This document shows, one piece after another, positions 1 to 12,598 of a stretch of 64,000 bases of DNA. Source of the stretch: Serpula lacrymans var. lacrymans S7.9. Its lineage: Eukaryota > Basidiomycota > Agaricomycetes > Boletales > Serpulaceae. Position 1 is the first letter of the stretch; every line of letters starts with the position of its first letter. The position numbers and the translations under genes were made by a program. The DNA is taken from assembly GCF_000218685.1 (NCBI RefSeq), contig NW_006763295.1, positions 496,001 through 560,000 on the forward strand, written 5' to 3'. The notes beneath the pieces are model-generated. The model saw nothing but the letters and a program-made list of their open reading frames with translations, was not told the origin of the DNA and made no database searches.

Positions 1-388
1 GCACAATGCAATGTGTAGCCAGTGGCGACGTGAAAATTTGCCAAAATGCCGAAACGCGGAAAGTACCGAATGGAAAGCAAAGGTGAGCGCGACTGGATTG
101 CCTAATAGAGGTGGTGCTGATCAGCCACAAGATTGAAAAAGGCAATATTAATTACTATTCCACGTGGCACTGTGTCTGTGTGGCGCAAAGGCGAGTCTTT
201 TTGAATATTCGCTTTGTTATTGACACCTGTCCATGCTACCAATCAACTTTGGTGCATGACAGTGCAGCATGAGAAAGTGGAGTTTGAACAAAAGGAAAGT
301 GCCACATGGCACAGAGTGTGAAAACTGAGAAAGGAGTTAAAGTGGAGAATGAAAGTTAAAGGTCTAAATATTTGTGTATCATAACAGT
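1..388 (-). repeat. Fragment of long LTR-like repeat (L4) joined to LTR1-type end
   Basis: Bases 1-261 match the outer end of the 1.8-kb arm found again at 37492-39294 (same orientation) and inverted at 34320-36122. Shared signposts are the ATGTGTAGCCAGTGGC box and the GGTGCATGACA end. Bases 262-388 match the first part of the LTR1 family (compare 33455-33581) and end in a decayed TGTTAC terminus (ATCATAACA). The same L4/LTR1 junction recurs at 39294-39407, so the two parts may be one larger LTR. The copy continues left of the window. Confidence 0.75.
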
Positions 389-2413
389 AGCATATTATTG
401 TATTCTATATGATGTCATCAATGAGTAAGTAAAGGTATGATGTTATATCATGTGACTGGCCACATGATGGGTTTAGACATCGGTCACATGACTTCCAAAA
501 GTAAAAGTCCAAAAAATTAAATAAATAAATAAATAATAAATAAATGCCAAAAACACTGTCCTAACAGCTGATATTTACTAGTTGGGTGATAAGATCTGTG
601 ACCACTATATAAGCAAAATAAGATTTGGAATCATCTTACATGATTGTAGCACAAGTTTTTGTTTATCTTCACCACACAACACCTTGAATAATCAATGTAG
701 GGAGTAATAATATCTCTAGGAACATGCAAAATAACCCTACACTATCAGTTTGGCCCCAAATATTTGTTCTACAGTCCACTGGGGCCAAAATTCCATATTT
801 TATATAAAAACATTTGAAAAACACTTGAAAAACAGAGACTTTGTTTTTGAGGATATTTCTCTACATAACATTGGAAATATTTTGCTCAGTGTCTTTAATA
901 TTTTCACATAAAATATCAGGGAAAACATCCAAAATGTATTGTCGCAAAGTATTTTTCCACTCAGTGTAGATGTAATACTAATTACCAATGTTTTGCAAAA
1001 ATACAATCAATACATTTTCCCCAATATTTCTTGAGAAAACATTGAGAAAATATTGAACCAAAAATCACCAATGTTATTTAAAGAAACATACATCAGGAAA
1101 TCACCAACCTGCTTAATCTGTCCTTATTACAATCTTAAGGTCTTAAACATGTCTTATACCGGCAAATCCAGTAAAACAAATCAGAAGGTCCAATTTCTTA
1201 TTTTGGGCTTAAATTTGTCTTAAAACTGACTTAAAAGTGTCTCAAAGCACAGTGAGAAAATAATAATAATCACTACTTCCTACTTCCTTGTCTTGATCCA
1301 AACTTGAAGTTTCATGGTATCAAGCCACTTGACTTGCTACATGACATAATCAATACACAAGTACACCATACCGCTACACCATGGCAGCTCATATTAATAT
1401 AGACTCATCAACTTATATATATGGGAAGTGAGTAAAAAGATTTGAAAATTTGTTAATTCCAAAACCTTTATGTAGCTATTGAGCTAACTAGTCAAGTAAG
1501 CTTGTTACACTCATTTTTTTGAAGTAAATAATAATTTTATATTTACATTGTTATGGTAGCTTTAGTGTTAGATTTATTTTTCCAGGATATTTGTTTTTAC
1601 CTTGACAAGCTTACTTGTCTTAACCAGGTCTTGACTACCTTGGTAACCTTATGTGGCTTGAAAATCATGAATAAGGCCAGTAAGGCCTCAAGGTAAATCT
1701 ATGATTTGCTGATGTGCTAGGAAACAAAGTCTCTATTTTTCAAATGTTTTATTATAAAACATAGGATTTTACCCCCAGTGAGTGTAGCCACATTTTTCCA
1801 ACTGACCAGCATTTAATTTGTAATCAAACACAGATATCACCATGCTCTGGCCATCCATATACAAGTTGCACTTGTTGCAGCTTTGCTGCAACTGTCAGGT
1901 GCCTGCAGCACCTTCCACACCCGTGGTGCCACAAAAAACCACACAAGTGAAACTAAGTGAAATAACCAATGCAACTTTTGGGACCACTGTCCCCTTCATT
2001 TTAGATGCATGGGAGGTTTATTTGTGTATTTCTCACTTAAATGTATGTAAAAAATCCAAATGAACTTTTACCGAGACCATGTGAAGGAGTGGGTGTGTGT
2101 AAAGGACTGGGCCCTCATTGCACATTATTGGTATCAGTTCAGCCATTTACCTTCCTACTGAACAACTCATCAGTTCCAACTTCACTATCTATACAAATTA
2201 TTGAGCTCAATGATCTGAAATAACTCTATAGTACAATTGAGGCAACAAGCATGATAGAGTAGAACATATACCTAGAAAGCCCTATTATATCTATGCTTTC
2301 ATACTACTCCAAAGTATGTAACTTTTTGAGTGTAAGAGTTAGTAAGAGATGCTGAGACACCCAACTGTATACGGCGTGCTGACTCAGCTTGCGCCTCAAA
2401 AGAATGACTCGAC
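389..2413. other. AT-rich stretch without a recognised gene
   Basis: Apart from the foldback candidate at 777-1780 I see no gene. Only short ORFs without recognisable motifs occur, such as 1842-2063. The final part (about 2240-2413) is the presumed promoter and 5' UTR of the MYST acetyltransferase gene. The AT richness and simple motifs (a TAAA-type run near 517-545) suggest decayed repeat DNA. Confidence 0.5.
777..1780. mobile_element. Candidate non-autonomous foldback/TIR element, about 1.0 kb
   Basis: The left end begins CACTGGGGCCAAAATTCC and the right end, read on the opposite strand, begins CACTGGGGGTAAAATCC. The similarity runs inward for about 60 bases and includes a shared AGAGACTTTGTTT block, with one internal gap. 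No transposase ORF is visible between the arms, so it would be MITE-like. CACTG termini recall the CACTA/EnSpm superfamily, but I do not see a clean 2-3 bp target duplication (GTC on the left, AGT on the right), so the classification is tentative. Confidence 0.5.
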
Positions 2414-4377
<1,964 letters not shown>

Positions 4378-4618
4378 TCTTGCGAGGAACACAGGTGCTG
4401 AGTTGGGCGGTCCCTGTCAGTTCTTTCTATCAGATTGCGCCAGATTCACTTTTTGGGACAAGTTTATCTTGGAGTATGTATTGTAGCATCATAGTATCTG
4501 TAATCTGTACACGCGAGGGTGTAATAACGTGCCATTGCCAAATTTGTAATTGTTTTGCTTCGTGAAATCGAGATTCCAGGGGGGGAAGAGGCGTTGATAG
4601 TGGTGAAAGCACCCGTTT

Positions 4619-5518
4619 TTAGCTCTCGTCTTTCTCGTCGTCGTCATTCGCACCCTGTTGTTGCCGCCCTGCTCTCCTCCGGAGTGTAATCCCCCGGTCC
4701 ACCCGTTCGTCCCCCTCCTCGCGCACGCTCTCCACGGTCGGATCTTGGTGATGCAGCTTTGCGCGGCTCTGCACGGGCGATGGGGGTTGTGATGCAGCGG
4801 GGGAGAAGACGCCGACGCCCGAGAGCTGCGACCCATCCTCGCTCGCAAAGAACGTCTCCGGCCTCGCCTCCTCCTCTGCACCCCCATCGTCCCTCACGCC
4901 CCTCCTTGGCGACAGCCGCCCCAGCACGCCCTGCTCGTCCGCGGAGGGCACGTCCTCCGAGAAGGAGGGGGACAGCGAGACGTCTTCGACGAGGACGATA
5001 GGCGTGGAGGGCGCGGAGGCGGACATGGACGCGGACGTCGAGGCTGATAAGGACGCTGAGCTGGGGGGGTGGTGGAGGTAGAGGTGGGGATGGGGCAGTT
5101 GGGCGGTGGTGGATACTTTGACGACGTCGACGACGCCGAGGGTGCGCGCGATGACGTAGGAGGTGATGTCCTGTAGCGTCGTTGACGGCCGGAAGAAATG
5201 AATTAGCGGGGTGTGTGGGTGTATAGAGTGAATGCGATGACAGGGGGTGTTATAGATGGACATGCGGGGATACGGGGAATGAGAAGGGGGGCTTGGTAAG
5301 GGAGATTTGAAAGAGAGAAAGGATAGAAGATAAAGAGTGAAACATACCAATAAGGTGAGGACGATGACGGGGAGGACGAGGAGGACGGCGAGGATGCGGA
5401 AAGAGTATGCGAGTCTGGCTACCCCAGAGTCAGGGTGGTACGCCCAGAGGAGGTCGAGGTACGAGTGCCATACGAGGCGGGGTGCAGAAGAGAGCGAGAG
5501 TTGGGAAACACGCTCCAT
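4619..5518 (-). CDS. Hypothetical single-pass membrane protein
   Basis: Two exons, 5518-5348 and 5170-4619, joined in phase 0 by a GTATGT...CAG intron of 177 bp, giving 240 residues. The N-terminal 57 residues (MERVSQLSLSSAPRLVWHSY onward) end in a hydrophobic stretch, RILAVLLVLPVIVLTLL, that looks like one membrane segment. It continues across the splice into DITSYVIARTLGVVDVVK. The rest is Ser/Pro/acidic and low-complexity, ending DDDEKDES. I recognise the LLWAYHP and TSYVIARTLG region as a type seen in other basidiomycete hypothetical proteins, but no function is known to me. It is convergent with the acetyltransferase gene, whose stop lies 241 bp away. The unspliced reading is also open, so an isoform with the intron retained cannot be excluded. 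Confidence 0.75.
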   Translation of the reverse strand: MERVSQLSLSSAPRLVWHSYLDLLWAYHPDSGVARLAYSFRILAVLLVLPVIVLTLLVCFTLYLLSFLSFKSPLPSPPSHSPYPRMSIYNTPCHRIHSIHPHTPLIHFFRPSTTLQDITSYVIARTLGVVDVVKVSTTAQLPHPHLYLHHPPSSASLSASTSASMSASAPSTPIVLVEDVSLSPSFSEDVPSADEQGVLGRLSPRRGVRDDGGAEEEARPETFFASEDGSQLSGVGVFSPAASQPPSPVQSRAKLHHQDPTVESVREEGDERVDRGITLRRRAGRQQQGANDDDEKDES

Positions 5519-6536
5519 GTCGCCTTGCTTGCGTTGACAATGACAATTGGGGAACTGATACTGAGTGGGGGGTAAACCGATTTAGTGCGAATGAATGGTA
5601 AGAGATGGCCGCATGCACGTTCACCTTGTTTGGCCATGTGGCCACACACCGGGCGAGGCGGGTAACATTCCTCAGCCTATCTCCCTCTCCCTCCTGCCCT
5701 CTCTCTTACGGGAGCACCTCCTGCATCTTACATAGAACACTCTCATCATCTGATGGATCCAATCCAAATCCATATCCAATCATTCGACTGGCTCACTGGT
5801 CTCCTTCCATTCATTACCGCGTACAATAGCACCGCCCAGTTTATTCTTGACTCTCGCCCTTTTCCTCTTTCCATATCCAATTCGGACAATGAGCTGACTC
5901 ACAGCGATACCCAGACCCGCCCTACCTTTTTGTATTACCAGTACCGTAACAGGCGTGCCGTAAACGCCATCTGTTGCGGTTTCATACCGCATACCGGTTC
6001 ATCACGCTCACCTCTCAGGCCATCAAGGATCCGGAGGGGGGGGCCCACCTTGGTCCCTTCATTCCCGGGAGTTGATACCCTGATACCGTGATGGCCTTGA
6101 TCCTGATGATAGTGTTCATAACTTTACCGTCGTTCCCTCCCAAATCAAACTAACCGTCAGCGCACAACGAAAACCGGATATCTCACATGGTCCAGGTAGA
6201 TTTTCGAACGTTTAGTAGAGCCGCATCGCAGAGGGTGTTTTTTATTTCAAGTCCATGAAATACATAATAGTATGTTCAATAATAAGAGACGAAAGTAAAA
6301 GAGAGCACGTCGACGGACGGGAATCGAGCACGAGGGATTATGAAAGCAATATATCCAAGCCAGACAACAATGCAAGGGGGCCAAGGGACAAAATATACGC
6401 CGGTATACTCAAATAACGCGATGGAGAGAGTGAGAGGAAAATAAGCACAGGGAATATCGAAACAAATAGTCGCAGTAAAAATGTAACGAGGAGACGAGGA
6501 GAGGAAGGGGATGATTTTGAAAGAGAAAAAAGTCTA
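5519..6536. other. Intergenic: shared upstream/downstream region without a gene
   Basis: The left part is the presumed promoter of the minus-strand membrane-protein gene. The right part, next to 6536, is the presumed 3' UTR of the CSL gene. I see no ORF with recognisable features and no RNA gene. Confidence 0.6.
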
Positions 6537-8861
6537 CTAGGGAAACATGATATTAGAAGGGAACACCACCCCATCCGCCCTGATCAAAATAATCGGCCTC
6601 CTCTTCGCAACCTGGTTTTCAGGCGGCAAACACCCAAGCACCTCCGTGCACCTCACCTCCACATACGGCGAAGGCTCAGACCCAAAGAAAACATGCACAG
6701 GATCAGCCTTGTTAAAGTTTTCGCCGTACACCGTCAGCATCTTCGAGAGATGCGGGTTCGGCTTGGAGAGCACCCCGCGCGATTGGGCGCAGTTCGATTT
6801 GGGGGCTTCCGCGGCACGGTCGGGAGGGAGGTATTTCACGACGCCTGGAAAGGGCGTCACGGGCTTGGATGGGATCGGGAACGACCCAGTTTGTGGTGCA
6901 TTCTGGTTATCGAACAGAACGGGAGGCACGTAAAAGTTGTACCGGACTTGATCTGTTTATCACGAAAACACATGAGCGGATGCACGATAGGTGCGGGAGA
7001 ATGTATTTACCCGTGCCAACGATAGTCCACACGCTCGTCTCCCCAATGTCGACTTGCCACAAGGCGCCCGAGGAGGCGCCAGCGTCGCTTGACGAGCCGC
7101 GGCGCGAGGACGCAGAGCCGGCAGACGTCGGCCGCCGCCGTCCCTTCACGCCCGTGTTCTTCGTGATCCCACCCGCACTCGACGTCGACCGCTTACCCTT
7201 CTTCACGCGCCCGCCATCGTTCGAAAAATCGTTCGACGACGAGGGCGAGGCAGGCGCACTATCGGCGCTTCCGCCGTTATTGCTCTGCCCGAAATAGTCC
7301 GTCCCCGACATCGACGCGGGGGTCGATACCAGCGGGGAACCGGGGAGCACGGGCGACGTCGACGAGCCTACGATGGGAGAACTATTCCACTGCCTGCCTT
7401 CGATGGGACGGTACGTGTTCACCTTCTCACCCATGCAGGAGAGGAATGCACCGGTAGCGCCTGGCGTGCCGGGTTCGGGCATGCCCTTGGCAGGGTCGAA
7501 TACCTCGAAAGCGATCTTGTGCAGCTGGGAAACAGGGTCGCCGCATACCTCCCCAGGGGCGCAGTAATGATCGGCAACACCCTTGGCACCTTCTTGGAGT
7601 CCGCCGCCGACAACGGTCGTCTGATGATCGACTTTGCGGATGATCAAGACAGGGCTGACTACACCCGAGGTTAGACACTGGAGAACGACGGTTTGGTTGT
7701 AGTAGATGGGGATCTGCGACCCGTTGTTCGTAAAGGCGATGGCGTTGGGTGGCGGCGAGGGATAGTCGGGCTGTGGTGGCGGAGGGGGAGGAGCGTCGAT
7801 GCCGCCTGCGGGCTTGTTGACGTCAACGATGTACATCACAAAAGGATCTGTCAACAAGGTCAGAGACGGAAAGGGTGATGAATGACAAGTTTGAATCACC
7901 CCAGCTGGCTGTACGCGCGATGAAGGACGGTGTGCTTGATCGTGCGCGGCTGTCGATGCCCATGAGGGGAGCACCGTCGGAGCCCTTGAAAGAAGAGCCC
8001 GAGCCTGAAACGCACAAATATTTGGTGGAGACGGTCTGAGAGCGCAAGCGATGGAAGAGACTGATCGTCGAGCCATGATTGATACACACTGTACCCACTA
8101 CGATTCAGCTGTAGAAGTACCAAATATAGGCAGGGTACTCACGCTCGAGATTCTTCGCACTCTGCCTCTTCTTGCTTGGCTTGCTGATGACCTTGATCGA
8201 CCGACTGGGGAAGGTACCGATGACGCGCTCTGGCTCGTCATCGGAAGCAGGGGCGGTGATCTTGACGAGGGCTTCGACCTTCTTCTTCTTCTCATCGACG
8301 TCGGAAATGAAGAGCTGCTTCCCGACGCAACGACCGATGTAGGTGGTGCCTGTGGGAGCGTCGCTGACGTCGAAGATTTTACCAGAGGCAGAGGTCCATT
8401 CGATGGAGCCTTCCTGAGGGACGGGCTCGCCTGAGATGGAGATGGTGACGCGGGGAGGGCAGAGTTTTGGTTCTTCGCCTCTGCGAACGACGTCTGTCCA
8501 CCAGGAATTGCCGATCATGATAGCGGTAGGGGGTGGACAGAGGAAGCGCTTTTCTGTGCCATAAGATTTTTGAGCGACCTTGCTGGACATGACGATGACG
8601 GTGCGCTCGCCAAAGGCGAGTCTATTGGGAGTGCGGACGTATTGATCGAGATAAGGTCTGAAGTAGAAAAGTAAGAGGCGGTGAACGGGAGTGAAAAACG
8701 AACATGCCTGANNNNNNNNNNNNNNNNNNNNNNNNNNNNNNNNNNNNNNNNNNNNNNNNNNNNNNNNNNNNNNNNNNNNNNNNNNNNNNNNNNNNNNNNN
8801 NNNNNNNNNNNATCGTCTCTCGCCTTTTCCGCAAGGTACCTTTTGACATTTCGATCAAACT
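6537..8861 (-). CDS. CSL (CBF1/Su(H)/LAG-1) family transcription factor, N terminus incomplete
   Basis: Sequence-specific DNA-binding factor. Readable exons are 8657-8143, 8088-7900, 7847-7011 and 6952-6537, which sum to 652 codons after one base completing a codon. The RHR-N domain carries KVAQKSYGTEKRFLCPPP and MIGNSWWTDV. The beta-trefoil domain carries RVIGTFPSRSIKVISKPSKK, then LCINHGSTISLFHRLRSQT. A C-terminal IPT/TIG domain carries LTVYGENFNKADPVHVFFG and ends SNIMFP. A Ser/Gly/basic low-complexity insert (about 7070-7400) splits the beta-trefoil/TIG part. The intron before 8657 reads ...CAG|GCATGT...TTCAG|A and seems to use a GC donor directly beside the N gap. Beyond the gap, 8861-8812 reads EFDRNVKRYLAEKARDD in one frame and an ATG at 8849 opens another (MSKGTLRKRRET); which is coding cannot be decided. 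Close fungal relatives are S. pombe Cbf11/Cbf12. Confidence 0.93.
8712..8811. other. Assembly gap of exactly 100 Ns
   Basis: One hundred consecutive Ns, the usual placeholder for a gap of unknown size. It falls inside the 5' part of the CSL gene, so the true distance and any exon inside are unknown. Confidence 0.99.
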
Positions 8862-10840
8862 CTTCAAGTGACCGTCATAGACGCCATCCTTTTCTCTACA
8901 TCCTTTACGCGACCAACCTTATCGCCCCACCCTCCTCTCTCTCCCGCATGTGCTCCCGCTATTTACAGCCGTCTGCGGCTTCTCCCGTCCCATATCTAAT
9001 CTTAATAATCCCGCCCTCTTCACACCCCTCCCTTCTCCTCTCCCTCCATCCGCACGTGCTCCATTCCCTCGTGACGTTCTCGTTACCATTTCTATTTTAT
9101 TCGTTTTTATCCACATACACCTCCATCTCGTACCACTTTGTTAGCCTCATATCTTCTCTGCCTCATCTTCCTCTACCTCACCATCAACCGCCTCTCTTCA
9201 TTAAACAGCCACAGGGACTTTCTATCATGCTCCCTCGGAGCCCGCGCACAGATCAATAAACACAAGCGATCACGACTGCGACCTCATTCAGAGCCTATAC
9301 ACACTGACACACAAATCAATCCCAATCCAACCTGCTCTGCCAATTAAGGACACAGATCCAATCAGCTCGATAGAATAGAATAGAATACAAAATCTCAATA
9401 AGAATGTTTGAACCTACCGTCCTTGGCAACCAATTAGGTTTCTCGAAACACGTTCGCTAACGGTGGAAATCGTTGGTAACAAACAAGTGCTGTCCTGTGG
9501 TGTCTGTTCAGGGTGGGAAAAAAAAAAAAAGAAAAAAAAAAAAGGAACGAGGTCGGTGATCTAAAGACGATCAGTGACAAAACCCAAGCTAGCGTTTCGA
9601 GCCATTAATGCTGGCTGAATGATCACCGATCATCTCACTCAGAATCGTCCGATGGATGCCAACGATGGGGAGGGGCATCAATGGATTATCCTGCATGAGG
9701 GCCCAACGTGTACCGCTCGAAGGAACGGTCGCATTTGCGACGTGATGTTTTTGCATTCGCGTCCTCCGCGGCCGAGTTCAGTCCAGTCGAAAAGCATGCC
9801 TGACAAACACAGATGGCAGATGTAGATGCAATCCAAGGACTTTGAAGGCGTCGATGTCAGCATGGATCTTGATCTCCCATTTGATAGATTGTGACGTCCA
9901 TACTCTGCTTTGATCGCAGTACAGCCATGCCTGCGCAGTTCGAATACCTTGTCAGCGCCTCTAAAAAGGGGAGGGGGCCGCCGACTTCAGCACCCACTTT
10001 TTAGGAGAATGACATGTCACAAAGTGTCAACACTGGACATGACGGACATGGAAGAAGTATTAAGCAGGGGGGCTGACTACGTGATGGGCGAGTGTATGCG
10101 ACGGGCGCTCTTGACTGGTGTACTGGTTCGTTAACCTGATCGGGGCGTTTGAGCCGTCGTTGCGGTGTGGTTGGGCGGGTCAGAAAGGGACATTGTCGCG
10201 GCGATTCATTTTGCGAGCACAGACATGGAGACAGGGGCTATTATGTTTGCATATTCCACGGTTATTCAGCGTCTTTGTCTTGCGCCAGTGCGGTGATCCA
10301 AAGCCGTAATCCCCCCCGGGGATGTGTTTACTGGGAAATGATGGGTCCTGCCTAAGCGCGTACTAAGAAAGGCAACGGGGTGACTCAAGTGAGCGTCCAG
10401 TCGAACGGTGCTTTCGAAGCTCAAACTGGGCTTACATATGTGTATTTCAGAGAGAGGGTGGTCAAGACGCTGAGCAGGACGTGGATGACGACGTGGAGAG
10501 GAGAGAGAGAGGACGAACGTATGGACCTGCCGTATGGGGAAGTGAGCCGGAGTGCGCGTGACGGGGATCTAATTAGGGCCGCGCGGGCATGTCATATTAT
10601 TGCCTTGCGGCGGTCGTCAGCGGCAGCGAGCCTCCTCGTGAACCCTCATCGTTGATACCAGCAGCGTACACCCAGCGCTGGCCGTCCCACCCCACCCACT
10701 CTGCAAACCGAATTACACCTGAAAGACTCTTTCCAAGAGTTTTTTTCTCTCTCTCTGTGTGTGTGTGTTTTTTTTGTCTTGAATAAAAAAAAGACATCAA
10801 ACGTCCTGCTCATCGACGTCCCGGCTGGATACGAGTCGTC
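8862..10840. other. Long intergenic region between divergent CSL and 10841 genes
   Basis: No convincing gene. A pyrimidine-rich plus strand spans about 8880-9240. An A-rich tract (9518-9543) and a short TC/TG simple repeat followed by T-run (10744-10775) lie just upstream of the ATG at 10841. The missing upstream exons and promoter of the CSL gene must lie in the left part. The right end is the promoter of the 10841 gene. Confidence 0.6.
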
Positions 10841-12598
10841 ATGTCAGGATCTGTATACCGCCTCGAGACCCCCCGCCCCCGACCCCCGCCCCCGACCCTG
10901 CGTTTCCACAGCCCCTCCAAATCGCCCTCAGCGCTGAGCCACCCCATCCGCGATACACAAACGCTCCTTTATGATCTCCCCGCCTCCTCTGTGATATCCC
11001 CCCCGACGAGTCCTCCAACGAAACGGGGCGTGGTGTCCCCCACGTCTCCTTCATTTCCAGGCGGCAGGGCGCGAGGAAGGAGGAATGGACGTCCTGGGCC
11101 TACCCCGCCCCCATCCGCACGTCATCGTTCCGTAACCCCCTTAGGCGTATCGAGAAGCGATCTCGAAAAGTTCACAGAACACTGTCGTGCATGGTATTTG
11201 TCTTTCTCACCCCCCACCGCCCTCTTTAGGGTGTGTAACGATCTCGCAGACGTCGGTTGCTCATGGTTCTTTTTTGGTCATTGCAGGTATTATAACCAGG
11301 ACGATGCCTCGGGCCGGCACATGACCCAGACACTCGCCAACCTCCCTCCAGCTCAATGTGCGCCCTACTCGCGATTACAAGCCTCCATCCGCTCCGCCTA
11401 CCACGCCAGCGTCAATGCCCGCCGCCACGCTGAATTCCAAGCGCACCTCACCGCCACGCTGCCGGGTGGCTCGCTCATGCCTCATTCACGTGCGGATCCG
11501 AGGGGGCTGGTGGCGCGGAAGGAGAGGTTGGAGCGGTTGGATAGGTTTGTGAGGAGCTGGTGTACGATGGGGATGCCGGGGACGACACCTTTTTTCGAGG
11601 CTTTGTGGGCGATCATGAGGCTGCAAGTGGTCCCGGAGCATCTCGGAGGGGCGGGAGGAAATCGCATACGATGGGAACTGGATGATGCTGTGTTCAAAGA
11701 GGCAGCGTAAGTCGATTCTTACCCTCGTTTCACCGCCGTTCCATCAAGTCTATCACAAATGCTCACTTTTTTTTTTCCCTTCTTTTTTTCCACGCATCAG
11801 TGGAAAAAATTTCATGCTGGAAGCTATTGATGTTCTCAAAGGAGTCAGTCTTTTAAAGTTTCGTTTTGGTATTTACATTTTGCTGAACAAAAACAATGGT
11901 CCTTCTTTACTCAGGTCCTCGCCTTCGAAGAAGTTCCATCCTCTAAAGGCGGGTCTTCTTCAATCGGTGCATATCCGACCTCCCCTGCCATACACTCACG
12001 CTCCCGTTCGCAACCCCTGCCAGCGAATGATAATGAGCCTGGTCAGAAAGCCTCGCCCATTTCCATGGCTACCCACGGAAAACGTGCTCGAGCCCCCAGT
12101 GACCCATTTTTAGACACCCCTCCCGCCCTCTCACACTCCCTCCCCTCAGCGTCTTCTCAATCCTCCGGCGTCACCATATCTCAGCTCTCGTCTTCTTCGG
12201 TGTCTGAAGGTGTAGAGCACTGTATGAGCCCTACTACCCCACACGAAGCTGACGAAGATATTGAAGTGCTGGCCCCGCTTCGTTCCGAGTTCGCGATGGA
12301 AGAATCCGAAGAAGAATACCTGCGTATCTGGACTTCGGCGGATCTTCCCAACCCCGAATACCTTTCACTGATCACTGTCTTTCCTTCCTTTATCACGCGG
12401 AGACCTTTACCCCGTTTTCCTGTTACCCCTAGCGCTCGTGCGGCAGACATTGAGGAAGGGGAGGATGAGAGGGGGGAAGGCAAAGAAATACGTTTCGGAA
12501 CTGGGAGTATGTGGATCAGTTCAAAACAACGTGGCGATGACTGGAGAGGAGACTGGTGGACGAGATTCATCCTTTGGTGGCGAAGATTGTTCTGCTAG
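10841..12598 (+). CDS. Hypothetical protein, proline-rich N terminus, tryptophan-rich C terminus
   Basis: I do not recognise the family. Four exons, 10841-11193, 11287-11706, 11801-11843 and 11915-12598, give 1500 nt and 499 residues. All introns are GT...AG (GTATTT, GTAAGT, GTCAGT donors). The frame continuity across three introns is the main evidence that the gene is real. Residues 1-110 are Pro/Ser/Arg-rich. A central, more ordered block runs from SDLEKFTEHCRAWYYNQDD through LERLDRFVRSWCTMGMP to NFMLEAIDVLKG. A Ser-rich and acidic linker follows (EESEEEYLRIW), and the protein ends DWWTRFILWWRRLFC, an amphipathic or membrane-peripheral looking tail. No signal peptide is seen. It stands alone between two long non-coding stretches. 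Confidence 0.8.

Noticed and set aside
8681..9259. Plus-strand ORF through the N gap and the pyrimidine-rich region
   Set aside because: Crosses unknown bases and is composed of low-complexity Ser/Pro/Leu; the minus strand holds the CSL exon.
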